Assembly (NCBI GenBank): GCA_900766495.1
Contig: CAAFVM010000021.1
Location: forward strand, 1 to 20,895
Direction: 5' to 3'
From: Clostridia bacterium
Lineage (GTDB): Bacteria; Bacillota; Clostridia; Christensenellales; Borkfalkiaceae
DNA length: 20,895 nucleotides
Shown: piece by piece, positions 7,865 to 14,493 of the stretch
Layout of the letters: the number at the start of each line of letters is the position of its first letter
How positions within the stretch are numbered: position 1 is the stretch's first letter
The notes under the pieces: model-generated
Told to the model about the DNA's origin: nothing
Database searches by the model: none
Seen by the model: the letters and a program-made list of their open reading frames with translations, nothing else
Made by a program: the position numbers and the translations under genes

Positions 7865-7925
7865 CTGTAATTAATCAACGCTTCCGCGAGATGTTTCGAC
7901 GCGCTTCGCTTGCTCAACATGACAG
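7865..7925 (-). repeat. Repeat B, copy 1
   Basis: On the minus strand it reads from CTGTCATGTTGAGCAAGCG through ACATCTCGCGGAAGCG to TTAATTACAG, 61 bp. The end-proximal ATGTT/AACAT arms can pair. Copy 2 is at 15651-15709. Confidence 0.85.
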
Positions 7926-7938
7926 AAAACTTTTATAT

Positions 7939-7971
7939 AAGTGCCGTTAATCAACTTATACGCCCGTTTTC
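7939..7971 (+). repeat. Repeat D, copy 2
   Basis: A 33-bp segment beginning AAGTGCCGTTAATC, 29 of 33 bases identical to 4022-4054. Confidence 0.7.
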
Positions 7972-8029
7972 TGTTTGTTGTTGCCCCGTTTCGACACCAG
8001 GCAACGTCATTCCGGGCTTTTTACACCCT

Positions 8030-8087
8030 GTCATTCCGAGCGTAGCCGAGGAATCTCGTGGAAACGAAAACGGATGCCTGACTACCG
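8030..8087 (+). repeat. Repeat A, copy 2
   Basis: It begins GTCATTCCGAGCGTAGC, with CGAGGAATCTCGTGGAAACG following and a TACCG end. It matches copy 1 over 58 bp, including the variable tail. It ends 14 bp from the stop codon of the DUF5685 gene. Confidence 0.87.
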
Positions 8088-8101
8088 TCGTTAAAACAGC
8101 C

Positions 8102-8971
8102 TTAATCCTTTTCCTTTTTCGGTTTTTCGCCCGATAGTTTTAAAAGCACCTGCTTCGTGCGTTCTTTTGTTCCGCGAGAAGCAATGTTTCTTATAAGATC
8201 GGCGTTAAACCCGAATTTTAAATTATCTAAATTTTCGTCGATAAGCGACACGACCGAACCCATTATAAATGAAATTTCACCGCCGAATTTACTTTTTAAA
8301 GCGGTAAAATTCTCGGCTTTATAACAAGCGTAAAACGGATTATAGTTACCCTTTTTTACGTCTTCGTCGTAATCGTCGAGCGCGTCGATAAGGTAAATCC
8401 ACTTGCCCGTCTGATAGAAAAATCCGTCGCTGTATTCATCGGATACTTCGCCCAAAACCTCGCGCGAGAGTTCGGTCAGCATATTCGCAAACGGATCGGA
8501 TATCGCGTCGATACGGTTTTCTCCGGTTTTTTCCAAAGCCGCCAGAGCTTTATAATTGCGCTCCACTATTTCGCAAAGTTTTTCTTCACGCTTTTTCGCG
8601 CGTTTAAACCCGCCGGAAAGCAACAAACGTTTAAACCTGCCGCGCCCGTTGTCGGCTACGTCGTCGCATACTTTAAAATACGCAAGTATAACGTTAAGCG
8701 CGCCCAAAGTAAGCGATAAATCGTCGGGTTCGGCAATCGGACGCTTGGTAAACGGATGAGCCGCGCACCTTTGGCGGGTTATTTTTACGTCCTTTTTTAA
8801 AAGATTATGCGCCACAGCCGACAAAAAAGTTACGTCGTATGTAAGCGAGAACCTCGCCGCGCCGCCGCAGGTTTTTCCTATGCTTTTGCAAACTCCGCAA
8901 TAAAGCGCCTTGTAAAGCGTTTCGTCTTTTATATAAAGATACGGACGGTCGGGTTTCACATAGCCGAACAT
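8102..8971 (-). CDS. DUF5685-family protein
   Basis: This 289-aa protein begins MFGYVKPDRPYLYIKD and has YCGVC (Cys25, Cys28), the N-terminal signature of the uncharacterised DUF5685 family of Clostridia. It is predicted mostly helical and soluble. Two Asp-rich motifs stand out: CDDVAD at 102-107, and DALDDYDEDVKKGNYNPF from 196. The second resembles the metal-binding motif of squalene/phytoene synthases; this link is my inference. The start codon overlaps the trpS stop by one base (TAATG) and has no ribosome-binding site of its own, so translation is probably coupled to trpS. Relatives are often found beside a J-domain gene with a Cys-rich tail; here that gene lies just beyond repeat cluster II. 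No biochemical function is known to me. Confidence 0.85.
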   Translation of the reverse strand: MFGYVKPDRPYLYIKDETLYKALYCGVCKSIGKTCGGAARFSLTYDVTFLSAVAHNLLKKDVKITRQRCAAHPFTKRPIAEPDDLSLTLGALNVILAYFKVCDDVADNGRGRFKRLLLSGGFKRAKKREEKLCEIVERNYKALAALEKTGENRIDAISDPFANMLTELSREVLGEVSDEYSDGFFYQTGKWIYLIDALDDYDEDVKKGNYNPFYACYKAENFTALKSKFGGEISFIMGSVVSLIDENLDNLKFGFNADLIRNIASRGTKERTKQVLLKLSGEKPKKEKD

Positions 8972-9978
8972 TATTTATGTTCGAGCAACAAAAGCCCCAC
9001 CTTTTTATAAACTTTGTTAAGCATACGGCGCGCCATATAATTGGCTTTTTCTGCGCCATCGGTAAGTATTTGGTTTAAATACTCCTTGTCCGCAAGATAC
9101 GATTCCTGCGCCGCCCTTATTGCGGTAACCTTTTCGGCAACCACTTCGCCGACCGCGGTTTTAAAATCGCCGTAACCTTTGCCTTCAAACTCGGCTTCTG
9201 TTTCAGCGGCTGTTTTACCCGTAAACGCGCCGTAAATGGTTACAAGATTGCTTATTCCCGGGCGGTTTTCGTCGTAAGCCACTTTGTTTTCGCAGTCGGT
9301 AACCGCGCGGCGGAATTTGCGGATTATGGTATCTTTATCGTCGGCAAACGAAATAAACGCGTTTACGTTCGAATCGCTTTTCGACATTTTATGCAACGGG
9401 TCCTGCAAACTCATAACGTTCGCGCCCATTTTTGGAATAATTCCCTCGGGCAGAACAAACGTGGGCGAATAGCGCGAATTGAAACGTTCGGCTAAATCGC
9501 GAGCGATTTCGAGATGCTGTTTCTGGTCTTTGCCCACAGGAACAACGTGCGCGCCGTAAAGCAGAATATCGGCAGCCATAAGAACGGGATAATCCATAAG
9601 TCCCATATTCACGTTATCGGCATGACTGCGCGATTTATCTTTGAATTGCGTCATGCGCGAAAGCTCGCCGGGGTATGTTATGGTGTTCAAAATCCAGGTA
9701 AGCTCGGCGTGGGCGGGTACGTGTGACTGAACGAAAATAGTCGATTTTTTAGGGTCTATTCCGCACGCCAGATATAAAGCGGTAAGAGCAAGCGTGCGCG
9801 CGCGGAGTTCTGCGGGAACCTGCCTTACTGTGAGGGTGTGCAAATCCGCCACCGCGTAAATACACCGGTAATCGTCCTGCAAAGCGGCAAAATTGCGTAT
9901 GGCGCCCACGTAGTTGGCAATCGTGGGGGTGCCGGACGGCTGAACCGCGCTGAAAAGTATTTTTTTAGTTTCTTCCAT
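8971..9978 (-). CDS. trpS: Tryptophan-tRNA ligase
   Basis: This 335-aa class Ic aminoacyl-tRNA synthetase charges tRNA-Trp. The N-terminal ATP-binding signature is PSGTPTIANYVGA (14-26), the Trp-family form of the HIGH motif. KMSKS is present at 197-201. Other family segments include YAVADLHTLT, MADYP-type NMGLMDYPVLMAADILLY, and VPVGKDQKQHLE. Length is that of normal bacterial TrpS (about 330 aa), and the protein looks complete. The ATG has only a weak AAGAAG upstream. I looked for a T-box leader in the 205 bp upstream and found no conserved T-box sequence. The DUF5685 gene begins at its stop codon. Confidence 0.97.
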   Translation of the reverse strand: MEETKKILFSAVQPSGTPTIANYVGAIRNFAALQDDYRCIYAVADLHTLTVRQVPAELRARTLALTALYLACGIDPKKSTIFVQSHVPAHAELTWILNTITYPGELSRMTQFKDKSRSHADNVNMGLMDYPVLMAADILLYGAHVVPVGKDQKQHLEIARDLAERFNSRYSPTFVLPEGIIPKMGANVMSLQDPLHKMSKSDSNVNAFISFADDKDTIIRKFRRAVTDCENKVAYDENRPGISNLVTIYGAFTGKTAAETEAEFEGKGYGDFKTAVGEVVAEKVTAIRAAQESYLADKEYLNQILTDGAEKANYMARRMLNKVYKKVGLLLLEHK

Positions 9979-10129
9979 AATTTCTTCTTTTTCGCGTTTA
10001 TATAAAAACAGACGAATAAAAATATTTCCCGCAATAAACGCGGCGTTATTAAAACAGCGGCAGACGAAAGGCTCGCCCGCCGCCGCAAAGTTTCAGCTTG
10101 TTTTTTATTAAAACCATGCAACGGAAAAG

Positions 10130-10153
10130 TTCGGCAAACACGCGCTTGCCGAA
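10130..10153 (-). terminator. Hairpin between the P-loop gene and trpS
   Basis: A perfect 8-bp stem TTCGGCAA/TTGCCGAA encloses an 8-base loop, 31 bp after the P-loop gene stop. On the minus strand the stem is followed by CTTTTCC, a short T-run. It could be a weak terminator or attenuator upstream of trpS. Confidence 0.45.
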
Positions 10154-10183
10154 AAATCAAGTCCGCGTTTCCTTAAAAAAACG

Positions 10184-10594
10184 TTAAGCTACGTATTTAG
10201 CAATAAAATCGGGCAAAGCTTCTTTAGTGCAAGAAAGAGTAAACGTAAAATTCACGCCGTAAACCGACGAAAGACGTTCGGCTTCGGCAAAGAAATCTTT
10301 AAGTTCTTCAAGCCCGCAATCGGCAATACGCATAGCGCCGTCGAGGAAAACGTGCTCGATGTCGGTATTGCCCGCCATAAGTCCGTCGATAAACCCGGTA
10401 ATACCCGCTACCGAAGAAACTGCGTAGTCCTCGGTATAAACGCAACGAACGTTAAAATCGATGTTAACGGAGCAAGATTTTTTCTGCGATATAAATACCA
10501 CGTTGCCTTTTGCGGTTTTTACCGCTTCGTTTACGCGGTCAATTATGATTTTGGTTTTTCCGGTTCCTTTTTCGCCGTAGATGATGTTAATCAT
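10184..10594 (-). CDS. Small P-loop nucleotide-binding protein
   Basis: This 136-aa protein starts MINIIYGEKGTGKTK, with the Walker A motif GEKGTGKT at residues 7-14 and a Walker B-like VFLD at 92-95 followed by Gly. It resembles a family of small Clostridia ATP-binding proteins, sometimes labelled PilT-like, whose role is unknown; there is no sign of real pilus function. I chose the ATG at 10594 for two reasons. GGAGG lies eight bases upstream. A consensus promoter (10630-10658) would start transcription near 10623, which excludes the ATG at 10627. It stands alone between prfA and trpS with its own promoter and a possible terminator on both sides. Confidence 0.8.
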   Translation of the reverse strand: MINIIYGEKGTGKTKIIIDRVNEAVKTAKGNVVFISQKKSCSVNIDFNVRCVYTEDYAVSSVAGITGFIDGLMAGNTDIEHVFLDGAMRIADCGLEELKDFFAEAERLSSVYGVNFTFTLSCTKEALPDFIAKYVA

Positions 10595-10629
10595 AGTGTC
10601 TGCCTCCGAAGAGTTTATTTCGTACATAT

Positions 10630-10658
10630 ATAATAACTTATTTTAAGAATAATTTCAA
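10630..10658 (-). promoter_or_regulatory. Promoter of the P-loop protein gene
   Basis: On the minus strand: -35 TTGAAA (10653-10658), 17-base spacer, -10 TATTAT (10630-10635), within a strongly A/T-rich tract. The predicted start near 10623 leaves a leader of about 29 bases before the ATG. Confidence 0.8.
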
Positions 10659-10732
10659 GGGATAATAGAAAAATTTTTTTATTTTTTTTAAATTTACCGA
10701 AATATTACCTTTTCTTACACGCCGCAAGCCTT

Positions 10733-10756
10733 AAAAAACGCAGTTAAATGCGCTTA
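10733..10756 (-). terminator. Possible intrinsic terminator of prfA
   Basis: A few bases after the prfA stop, the minus strand forms a short CGCA-TTTAAC-TGCG hairpin followed by six T residues. The stem is only four strong pairs, with possible A-T extension past a bulge. Position and T-run fit a weak terminator. Confidence 0.5.
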
Positions 10757-10760
10757 AAAC

Positions 10761-11828
10761 TCAATTTTCGCTTGCGAGTTTCTTTTCCCTGTCGGCTATC
10801 GCAAGCGCGTCGAGCATTTCGTCGAGGTCGCCAGCCATAAAATCTTCTAAATTATAAAGCGTAAGCCCTATGCGGTGGTCGGTCACCCTGCCTTGCGGAA
10901 AGTTATAAGTGCGTATGCGCTCGGAACGGTCGCCCGTACCTACCTGATTTTTCCTGTTTTCGGCATACTCGCTTTGATATTTGGAATTATAATAATCGAA
11001 CACGCGCGATTTCATAACTTTCATCGCCTTTTCGCGGTTTTTAATCTGACTGCGCTCGTCCTGACAGTTTACCACTATTCCCGTGGGAATATGCACCATT
11101 CTTATGCACGATTCGGTTTTGTTTATGTGCTGTCCGCCCGCGCCGCTGCTTCGGCAGGTTTCTATAATAAGGTCTTTTTCGTCGATGTTAACTTCCACGT
11201 CTTCTACCTCGGGCAGAACCGCCACCGTCGCCGTAGACGTATGCACGCGCCCCTGCGATTCGGTTTCCGGCACGCGCTGAACGCGATGCACGCCGCTTTC
11301 GAATTTAAGCCTGCTGTAAACGCCTTTGCCGCTTATAGAAAAGGTTACTTCTTTAACCCCGCCGAGTTCGGTATAGTTGCCCTCGATTTCTTCGGTTTTC
11401 CACCTTTTGCTTTCGGCGTAGCGCACATACATTTTATAAAGTTCATACGCAAAAAGCGCGGCTTCTTCTCCGCCCGCGCCCCCGCGAATTTCCAAAATTA
11501 CGTTTTTGTCGTCGTTAGGGTCTTTTGGCAAAAGCAGAATTTTAAGTTTTTCTTCGCTTTCGGCAAGCCTTTTGTCGCAATCGGCTATTTCGTCTTTCAA
11601 AAGAGCGCGCATATCCTCGTCGGTTTCGCTTTCGAGCGTGCTTTCGGCTTGCTTTTTTTCTTCCGCCGTCTTTTTATAAACCAAATATTCGTTTACGGTT
11701 TCTTCCATATCGGCGCGTTCTTTGCTCACGCGCGCATATTCTTTTGGGTCGGCAAGAATTTTCGGGTCGGCTACGCGCGCCGTCAAATCCTCGTATACCT
11801 GCAATATTTTTTCAAGTTTTTCAATCAT
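10761..11828 (-). CDS. prfA: Peptide chain release factor 1
   Basis: This 355-aa class I release factor ends translation at UAA and UAG. GGQ is at 231-233 within SSGAGGQHINKTES; its Gln is methylated by PrmC, encoded by the gene just upstream. The codon-recognition loop reads PET (187-189) in RVPETESQGR, the PxT form specific to RF1 rather than the SPF of RF2. Length and all domains are normal. The start has a moderate AGAGAAG ribosome-binding sequence. It is the third gene of the rpmE, DUF1385-prmC, prfA group, 46 bp after the fusion gene. Confidence 0.98.
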   Translation of the reverse strand: MIEKLEKILQVYEDLTARVADPKILADPKEYARVSKERADMEETVNEYLVYKKTAEEKKQAESTLESETDEDMRALLKDEIADCDKRLAESEEKLKILLLPKDPNDDKNVILEIRGGAGGEEAALFAYELYKMYVRYAESKRWKTEEIEGNYTELGGVKEVTFSISGKGVYSRLKFESGVHRVQRVPETESQGRVHTSTATVAVLPEVEDVEVNIDEKDLIIETCRSSGAGGQHINKTESCIRMVHIPTGIVVNCQDERSQIKNREKAMKVMKSRVFDYYNSKYQSEYAENRKNQVGTGDRSERIRTYNFPQGRVTDHRIGLTLYNLEDFMAGDLDEMLDALAIADREKKLASEN

Positions 11829-11874
11829 ATCTTCTCTTTTTTATTAAAGCCTTGCTCGCGTATTTTAAACGTTT

Positions 11875-13779
11875 TTAACCGTTATACGAAGCTTTAATCA
11901 TTCGGGCAACGCCCTCCAAATCGTTTTTAACGGTTATTTCGGTAAAGCCCTCGCCTTTTAAAATTTCGGCTACGTCGTCCGCCTGATTTATGCCCACTTC
12001 TAAAAACAAAAGTCCGCCGTCGAACAAATTCTTTTTGCCGTCGCGGGCGATTATTCTGTAAAAATCAAGCCCGTCTTCGCCGCCGTCGAGCGCAAGTTTC
12101 GGCTCGTAATTTTTAACCGAAACCGAAAGCCCGTCAATATCGCCCCGCTTAATGTAGGGCGGATTGCTGATTATAACGCTGTATTTTTCGGTAACGCCCT
12201 TAAAAACGTCGCTCGCGAAAAATTTCACGTCGGCGCCGTTGAGGTCGGCGTTTTCGCGAGCTATCGACAAAGCTCCCTCGCTTATATCGCACGCCTCTAC
12301 GAAAGCCCCCGTCTTTTTGGCTACGGTTATGGCTATGGCGCCGCTGCCCGTGCACATATCGAGCACCTTGTCGTTTTTGGTTATATACTCGCAGGCAAAC
12401 TCGCACAGTTCTTCGGTTTCGGGGCGAGGAATAAGCACCCTGCCGTCAACCTTAATTTTATACCCGTAAAAATCGCAGTCGCCCACTATATACCACAGCG
12501 GTTCGCCCGCCGCGCGGCGTTTCGCATAGTCGGTTGCGCGTTCGACCATAGCGGGTTTCGCAACGCTTTTGTCGGTTTTTACGGCAGAGCGCGGAACGCC
12601 CGTGCAAAGCGAAACAAGCCATTCGCCGTCGGCTTCGTCGTAATCGGCTCCGCTTTTCAGCGTTTGGTCTACCGAGGCAAGCAGTTTATCCACCGTGGTG
12701 GCGGTTGCGAACTTCTGCTCGGGCAACGCGGGATTTTCGTCCATGGCAAGCGCGGCGTTAAACGCGGTAATTGCAACTTCGAGCATGGCGTCGTCGGGTT
12801 CGCGAGTGGTGATGTGCTGCAATAAAAGCCCGGGAGCTTTAAGCGGATAAAATATAAAACACTTCGTTTTCGCAAGCCCTTTAAGCAACTCGTAAGAAAG
12901 CCCCGAAACAAGAGTGAACATGAGCGCGATTTTAACAAGCATGCGCAAAATGCCCGTAAGTTGCAAAAGCCCGTTTACAAGCGAAAACACAATTATGCTT
13001 ATAAGCATAACGAAGAACATAAAGGTAGTGCCGCATCTGTCATGCACGCGGGTGCAGGCGCGGGCGTTTTCAACGGTGAGTTCCTTGCCGCTTTCGTAAC
13101 AGTTTATGGTTTTATGCTCGGCACCGTGATACATATACACTCGCTTAACCGATTTAGAAAGCGAGGTAAGCAGAATATATCCCACGAACACGAGCATTCG
13201 CACGCCGCCCTCTATAAGGTTATACCACACCCCGGTTTTAGAAAGACCTGTAAGCAGGCTTATCCCCGTAGCCGCAAGTTGAGGAACCACCACGAACAAT
13301 AAAAGCGACAAAGCAACGCCCAGTATAACGCCTATAAACAGAACCACGTTGCCTACGTCTATGTGCAGTTTTTCCGAAACCCATTTTTCGAACTTGCTCG
13401 GTTCTTCGGTTTCGCCGAACACTTCCGCCGAACGCATAAGAGTTTTCATTCCGCCGAAAAGCGAATCGAAATAGCTCACCATGCCGCGAATTATGGGCAC
13501 TTTTACTATAAACGGTTTTTTTTCGGGCGGAGTAAGCCTTTTCGTTTCGGTTCTGATAATACCGTCTTCGTCGCGCACCGAAACAGCCATGCCGCTTCTG
13601 CCGCGCATCATAACCCCCTCGATTACGGCTTGCCCGCCTATCGACGTGGTTTTGGGCTTCTTTTGCTTTTTCGCCCGCTTTTCGCCCTTACCATTTTTGT
13701 TTTCTATATTTTTAACGTCGGTTTTCGCTTCCGCCACTTTAGCGAAAGCTTCCGACCTGTTTTCGTTTTCAGGTTTCAT
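11875..13779 (-). CDS. prmC: Fusion of a DUF1385 membrane protein with release-factor glutamine methyltransferase PrmC
   Basis: This 634-aa protein joins two normally separate proteins. Residues 1-45 are a Lys/Glu-rich hydrophilic extension. Residues 46-345 are DUF1385 (YqhQ-like), with SIGGQAVIEGVMMRG, several membrane helices (about 143-178, 193-208, 252-297), HGAEHKTINCYE (218-229) and HDRCGTTF (246-253). From about 360 it is a complete PrmC/HemK: N-terminal helical domain, IPRPETE (450-456), SAM loop MCTGSG (475-480), and catalytic NPPY (539-542). PrmC methylates the GGQ glutamine of RF1 and RF2. The two parts share one frame with no stop, joined by a short linker. In many Firmicutes these are adjacent separate genes between rpmE and prfA, so gene fusion is a simple explanation. 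There is no clear ribosome-binding site before the ATG. Confidence 0.92.
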   Translation of the reverse strand: MKPENENRSEAFAKVAEAKTDVKNIENKNGKGEKRAKKQKKPKTTSIGGQAVIEGVMMRGRSGMAVSVRDEDGIIRTETKRLTPPEKKPFIVKVPIIRGMVSYFDSLFGGMKTLMRSAEVFGETEEPSKFEKWVSEKLHIDVGNVVLFIGVILGVALSLLLFVVVPQLAATGISLLTGLSKTGVWYNLIEGGVRMLVFVGYILLTSLSKSVKRVYMYHGAEHKTINCYESGKELTVENARACTRVHDRCGTTFMFFVMLISIIVFSLVNGLLQLTGILRMLVKIALMFTLVSGLSYELLKGLAKTKCFIFYPLKAPGLLLQHITTREPDDAMLEVAITAFNAALAMDENPALPEQKFATATTVDKLLASVDQTLKSGADYDEADGEWLVSLCTGVPRSAVKTDKSVAKPAMVERATDYAKRRAAGEPLWYIVGDCDFYGYKIKVDGRVLIPRPETEELCEFACEYITKNDKVLDMCTGSGAIAITVAKKTGAFVEACDISEGALSIARENADLNGADVKFFASDVFKGVTEKYSVIISNPPYIKRGDIDGLSVSVKNYEPKLALDGGEDGLDFYRIIARDGKKNLFDGGLLFLEVGINQADDVAEILKGEGFTEITVKNDLEGVARMIKASYNG

Positions 13780-13840
13780 TTTCTATTTTTAATTAAAAGT
13801 TCGCGTTGTTAATATACTTAACGTTCAGCGTGAATAAATT

Positions 13841-13922
13841 AAAAGGACCGCAAGCGCCCTGCCCGACTTTCGCAACCAAAAACGGCGCGAAAAAGCCGAG
13901 CGACAACGCCAACGGTCCTTTT
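13841..13922 (-). terminator. Long structured element between rpmE and the DUF1385-prmC gene
   Basis: Ten-bp perfect arms AAAAGGACCG (13841-13850) and CGGTCCTTTT (13913-13922) bracket about 62 bases. Inside are a further GCG/CGC pairing and two mutually exclusive small hairpins (TTTCGC/GCGAAA and CGGC/GCCG). On the minus strand it ends in CGGTCCTTTTAATTT, which fits an intrinsic terminator or attenuator 12 bp after the rpmE stop. Confidence 0.6.
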
Positions 13923-13933
13923 TTGCGATACGA

Positions 13934-14137
13934 TTAAATGCCGTATCTTTTTTTGAATTTATCCACACGCCCGCCGGTATCTACAAGCTTCTGCTTGCCC
14001 GTGAAATAAGGATGGCACTTCGAGCAGATATCAACCTTAATGACGTCGACGTTCTTGGTCGAACCGGTCATAAAAGTTTCGCCGCAAGCGCACTGAACTT
14101 TCACCTGCTTATATTCAGGATGAATATTCGGTTTCAT
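13934..14137 (-). CDS. rpmE: 50S ribosomal protein L31, zinc-binding (C+) type
   Basis: This 67-aa protein begins MKPNIHPEYKQVKVQCACGE, the standard L31 start, and ends GGRVDKFKKRYGI. The four zinc-binding cysteines are Cys16, Cys18, Cys38 and Cys41. It is the zinc-dependent form; zinc-starved cells often replace it with a Cys-less paralogue, which is not seen here. AGGTGAT lies directly upstream of the ATG, and a consensus promoter and a leader hairpin precede it. It heads the cluster with DUF1385-prmC and prfA. Confidence 0.97.
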   Translation of the reverse strand: MKPNIHPEYKQVKVQCACGETFMTGSTKNVDVIKVDICSKCHPYFTGKQKLVDTGGRVDKFKKRYGI

Positions 14138-14161
14138 TTTATCACCTCGCTACTATCGTTA

Positions 14162-14182
14162 CGTTGCGCTTCACACGCAACG
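14162..14182 (-). promoter_or_regulatory. Hairpin in the rpmE 5' leader (possible L31 autoregulatory element)
   Basis: A perfect 7-bp stem CGTTGCG/CGCAACG with a 7-base loop lies in the 47-base leader between the rpmE transcription start and the ATG. Leader RNAs that bind L31 are known upstream of rpmE in several phyla, including Firmicutes. This hairpin is in the right place, but I cannot confirm that it matches a known motif. Confidence 0.55.
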
Positions 14183-14191
14183 CCGATTGTT

Positions 14192-14220
14192 ATTATATTA
14201 TAATTTTTATCAATAGTCAA
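14192..14220 (-). promoter_or_regulatory. Promoter of rpmE
   Basis: On the minus strand: -35 TTGACT (14215-14220), 17-base spacer, -10 TATAAT (14192-14197). This is close to the SigA consensus, as expected for a ribosomal protein gene. It faces away from the promoter at 14327-14355. Confidence 0.88.
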
Positions 14221-14326
14221 ACGATTAAAACGGCTTTTGCATATTTTTAGCATTGCAAAGTTAATATTATCTTTCAATCGAATAAGAGAGTAGAAAAGTC
14301 AAGTTTTTAAGCGGGCGCTAATTTAG

Positions 14327-14355
14327 TTGCAAAATTAAACGCGTTAGTGTATAAT
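14327..14355 (+). promoter_or_regulatory. Promoter of the MDR dehydrogenase gene
   Basis: Plus strand: -35 TTGCAA (14327-14332), 17-base spacer, -10 TATAAT (14350-14355). The start of transcription is predicted near 14362, giving an unusually long leader of about 130 bases. Confidence 0.82.
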
Positions 14356-14361
14356 ACCTAT

Positions 14362-14487
14362 GAAAAAAATGCGGTAGTATGCGTTTCTCGGCATTTTTGC
14401 GGGGTCGCTTTACGTTTTTTTGCGGCGTGTATTTGCGAAAATCGGCTTTTCCGTTTCGCCGCGTGCGCCGGATAATCGGCGCGGGAG
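14362..14487 (+). promoter_or_regulatory. Structured 5' leader of the MDR dehydrogenase gene
   Basis: The leader holds three potential stems. They are AAAAATGC/GCATTTTT (14365-14372 with 14391-14398); then either GCGGCG/CGCCGC (14422-14427 with 14457-14462) or GCGAAA/TTTCGC (14435-14440 with 14454-14459), which share bases and exclude each other; and GCGCCG-GATAAT-CGGCGC (14465-14482) directly before the ribosome-binding site GGGAG (14483-14487). I do not recognise a known riboswitch. Confidence 0.45.
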
Positions 14488-14493
14488 TTTTTA

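Larger units (their letters stand above)
7706..8101. repeat. Intergenic repeat cluster II
   Basis: This 396-bp gap between the DUF5685 gene and the J-domain-like gene has no credible coding sequence. Its order is repeat C (7729), repeat C (7810), repeat B inverted (7865), repeat D (7939), a partial A-like segment GTCATTCCGGGC (8006-8017), then repeat A (8030). The first C unit begins about 24 bp before the J-domain start codon. A small hairpin GTTGCC/GGCAAC lies near 7979-8005. Confidence 0.82.

Noticed and set aside
9979..10183. T-box leader upstream of trpS
   Set aside because: I searched both the expected T-box sequence and its complement in this stretch and found neither; only a simple hairpin is visible.
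10595..10627. Upstream ATG extending the P-loop protein by eleven residues
   Set aside because: The predicted transcription start lies downstream of this ATG, and the GGAGG site serves the internal ATG.
10875..11897. 340-codon plus-strand open frame
   Set aside because: It is the antisense of prfA, which has complete and unmistakable family motifs. The long shadow frame results from codon bias.
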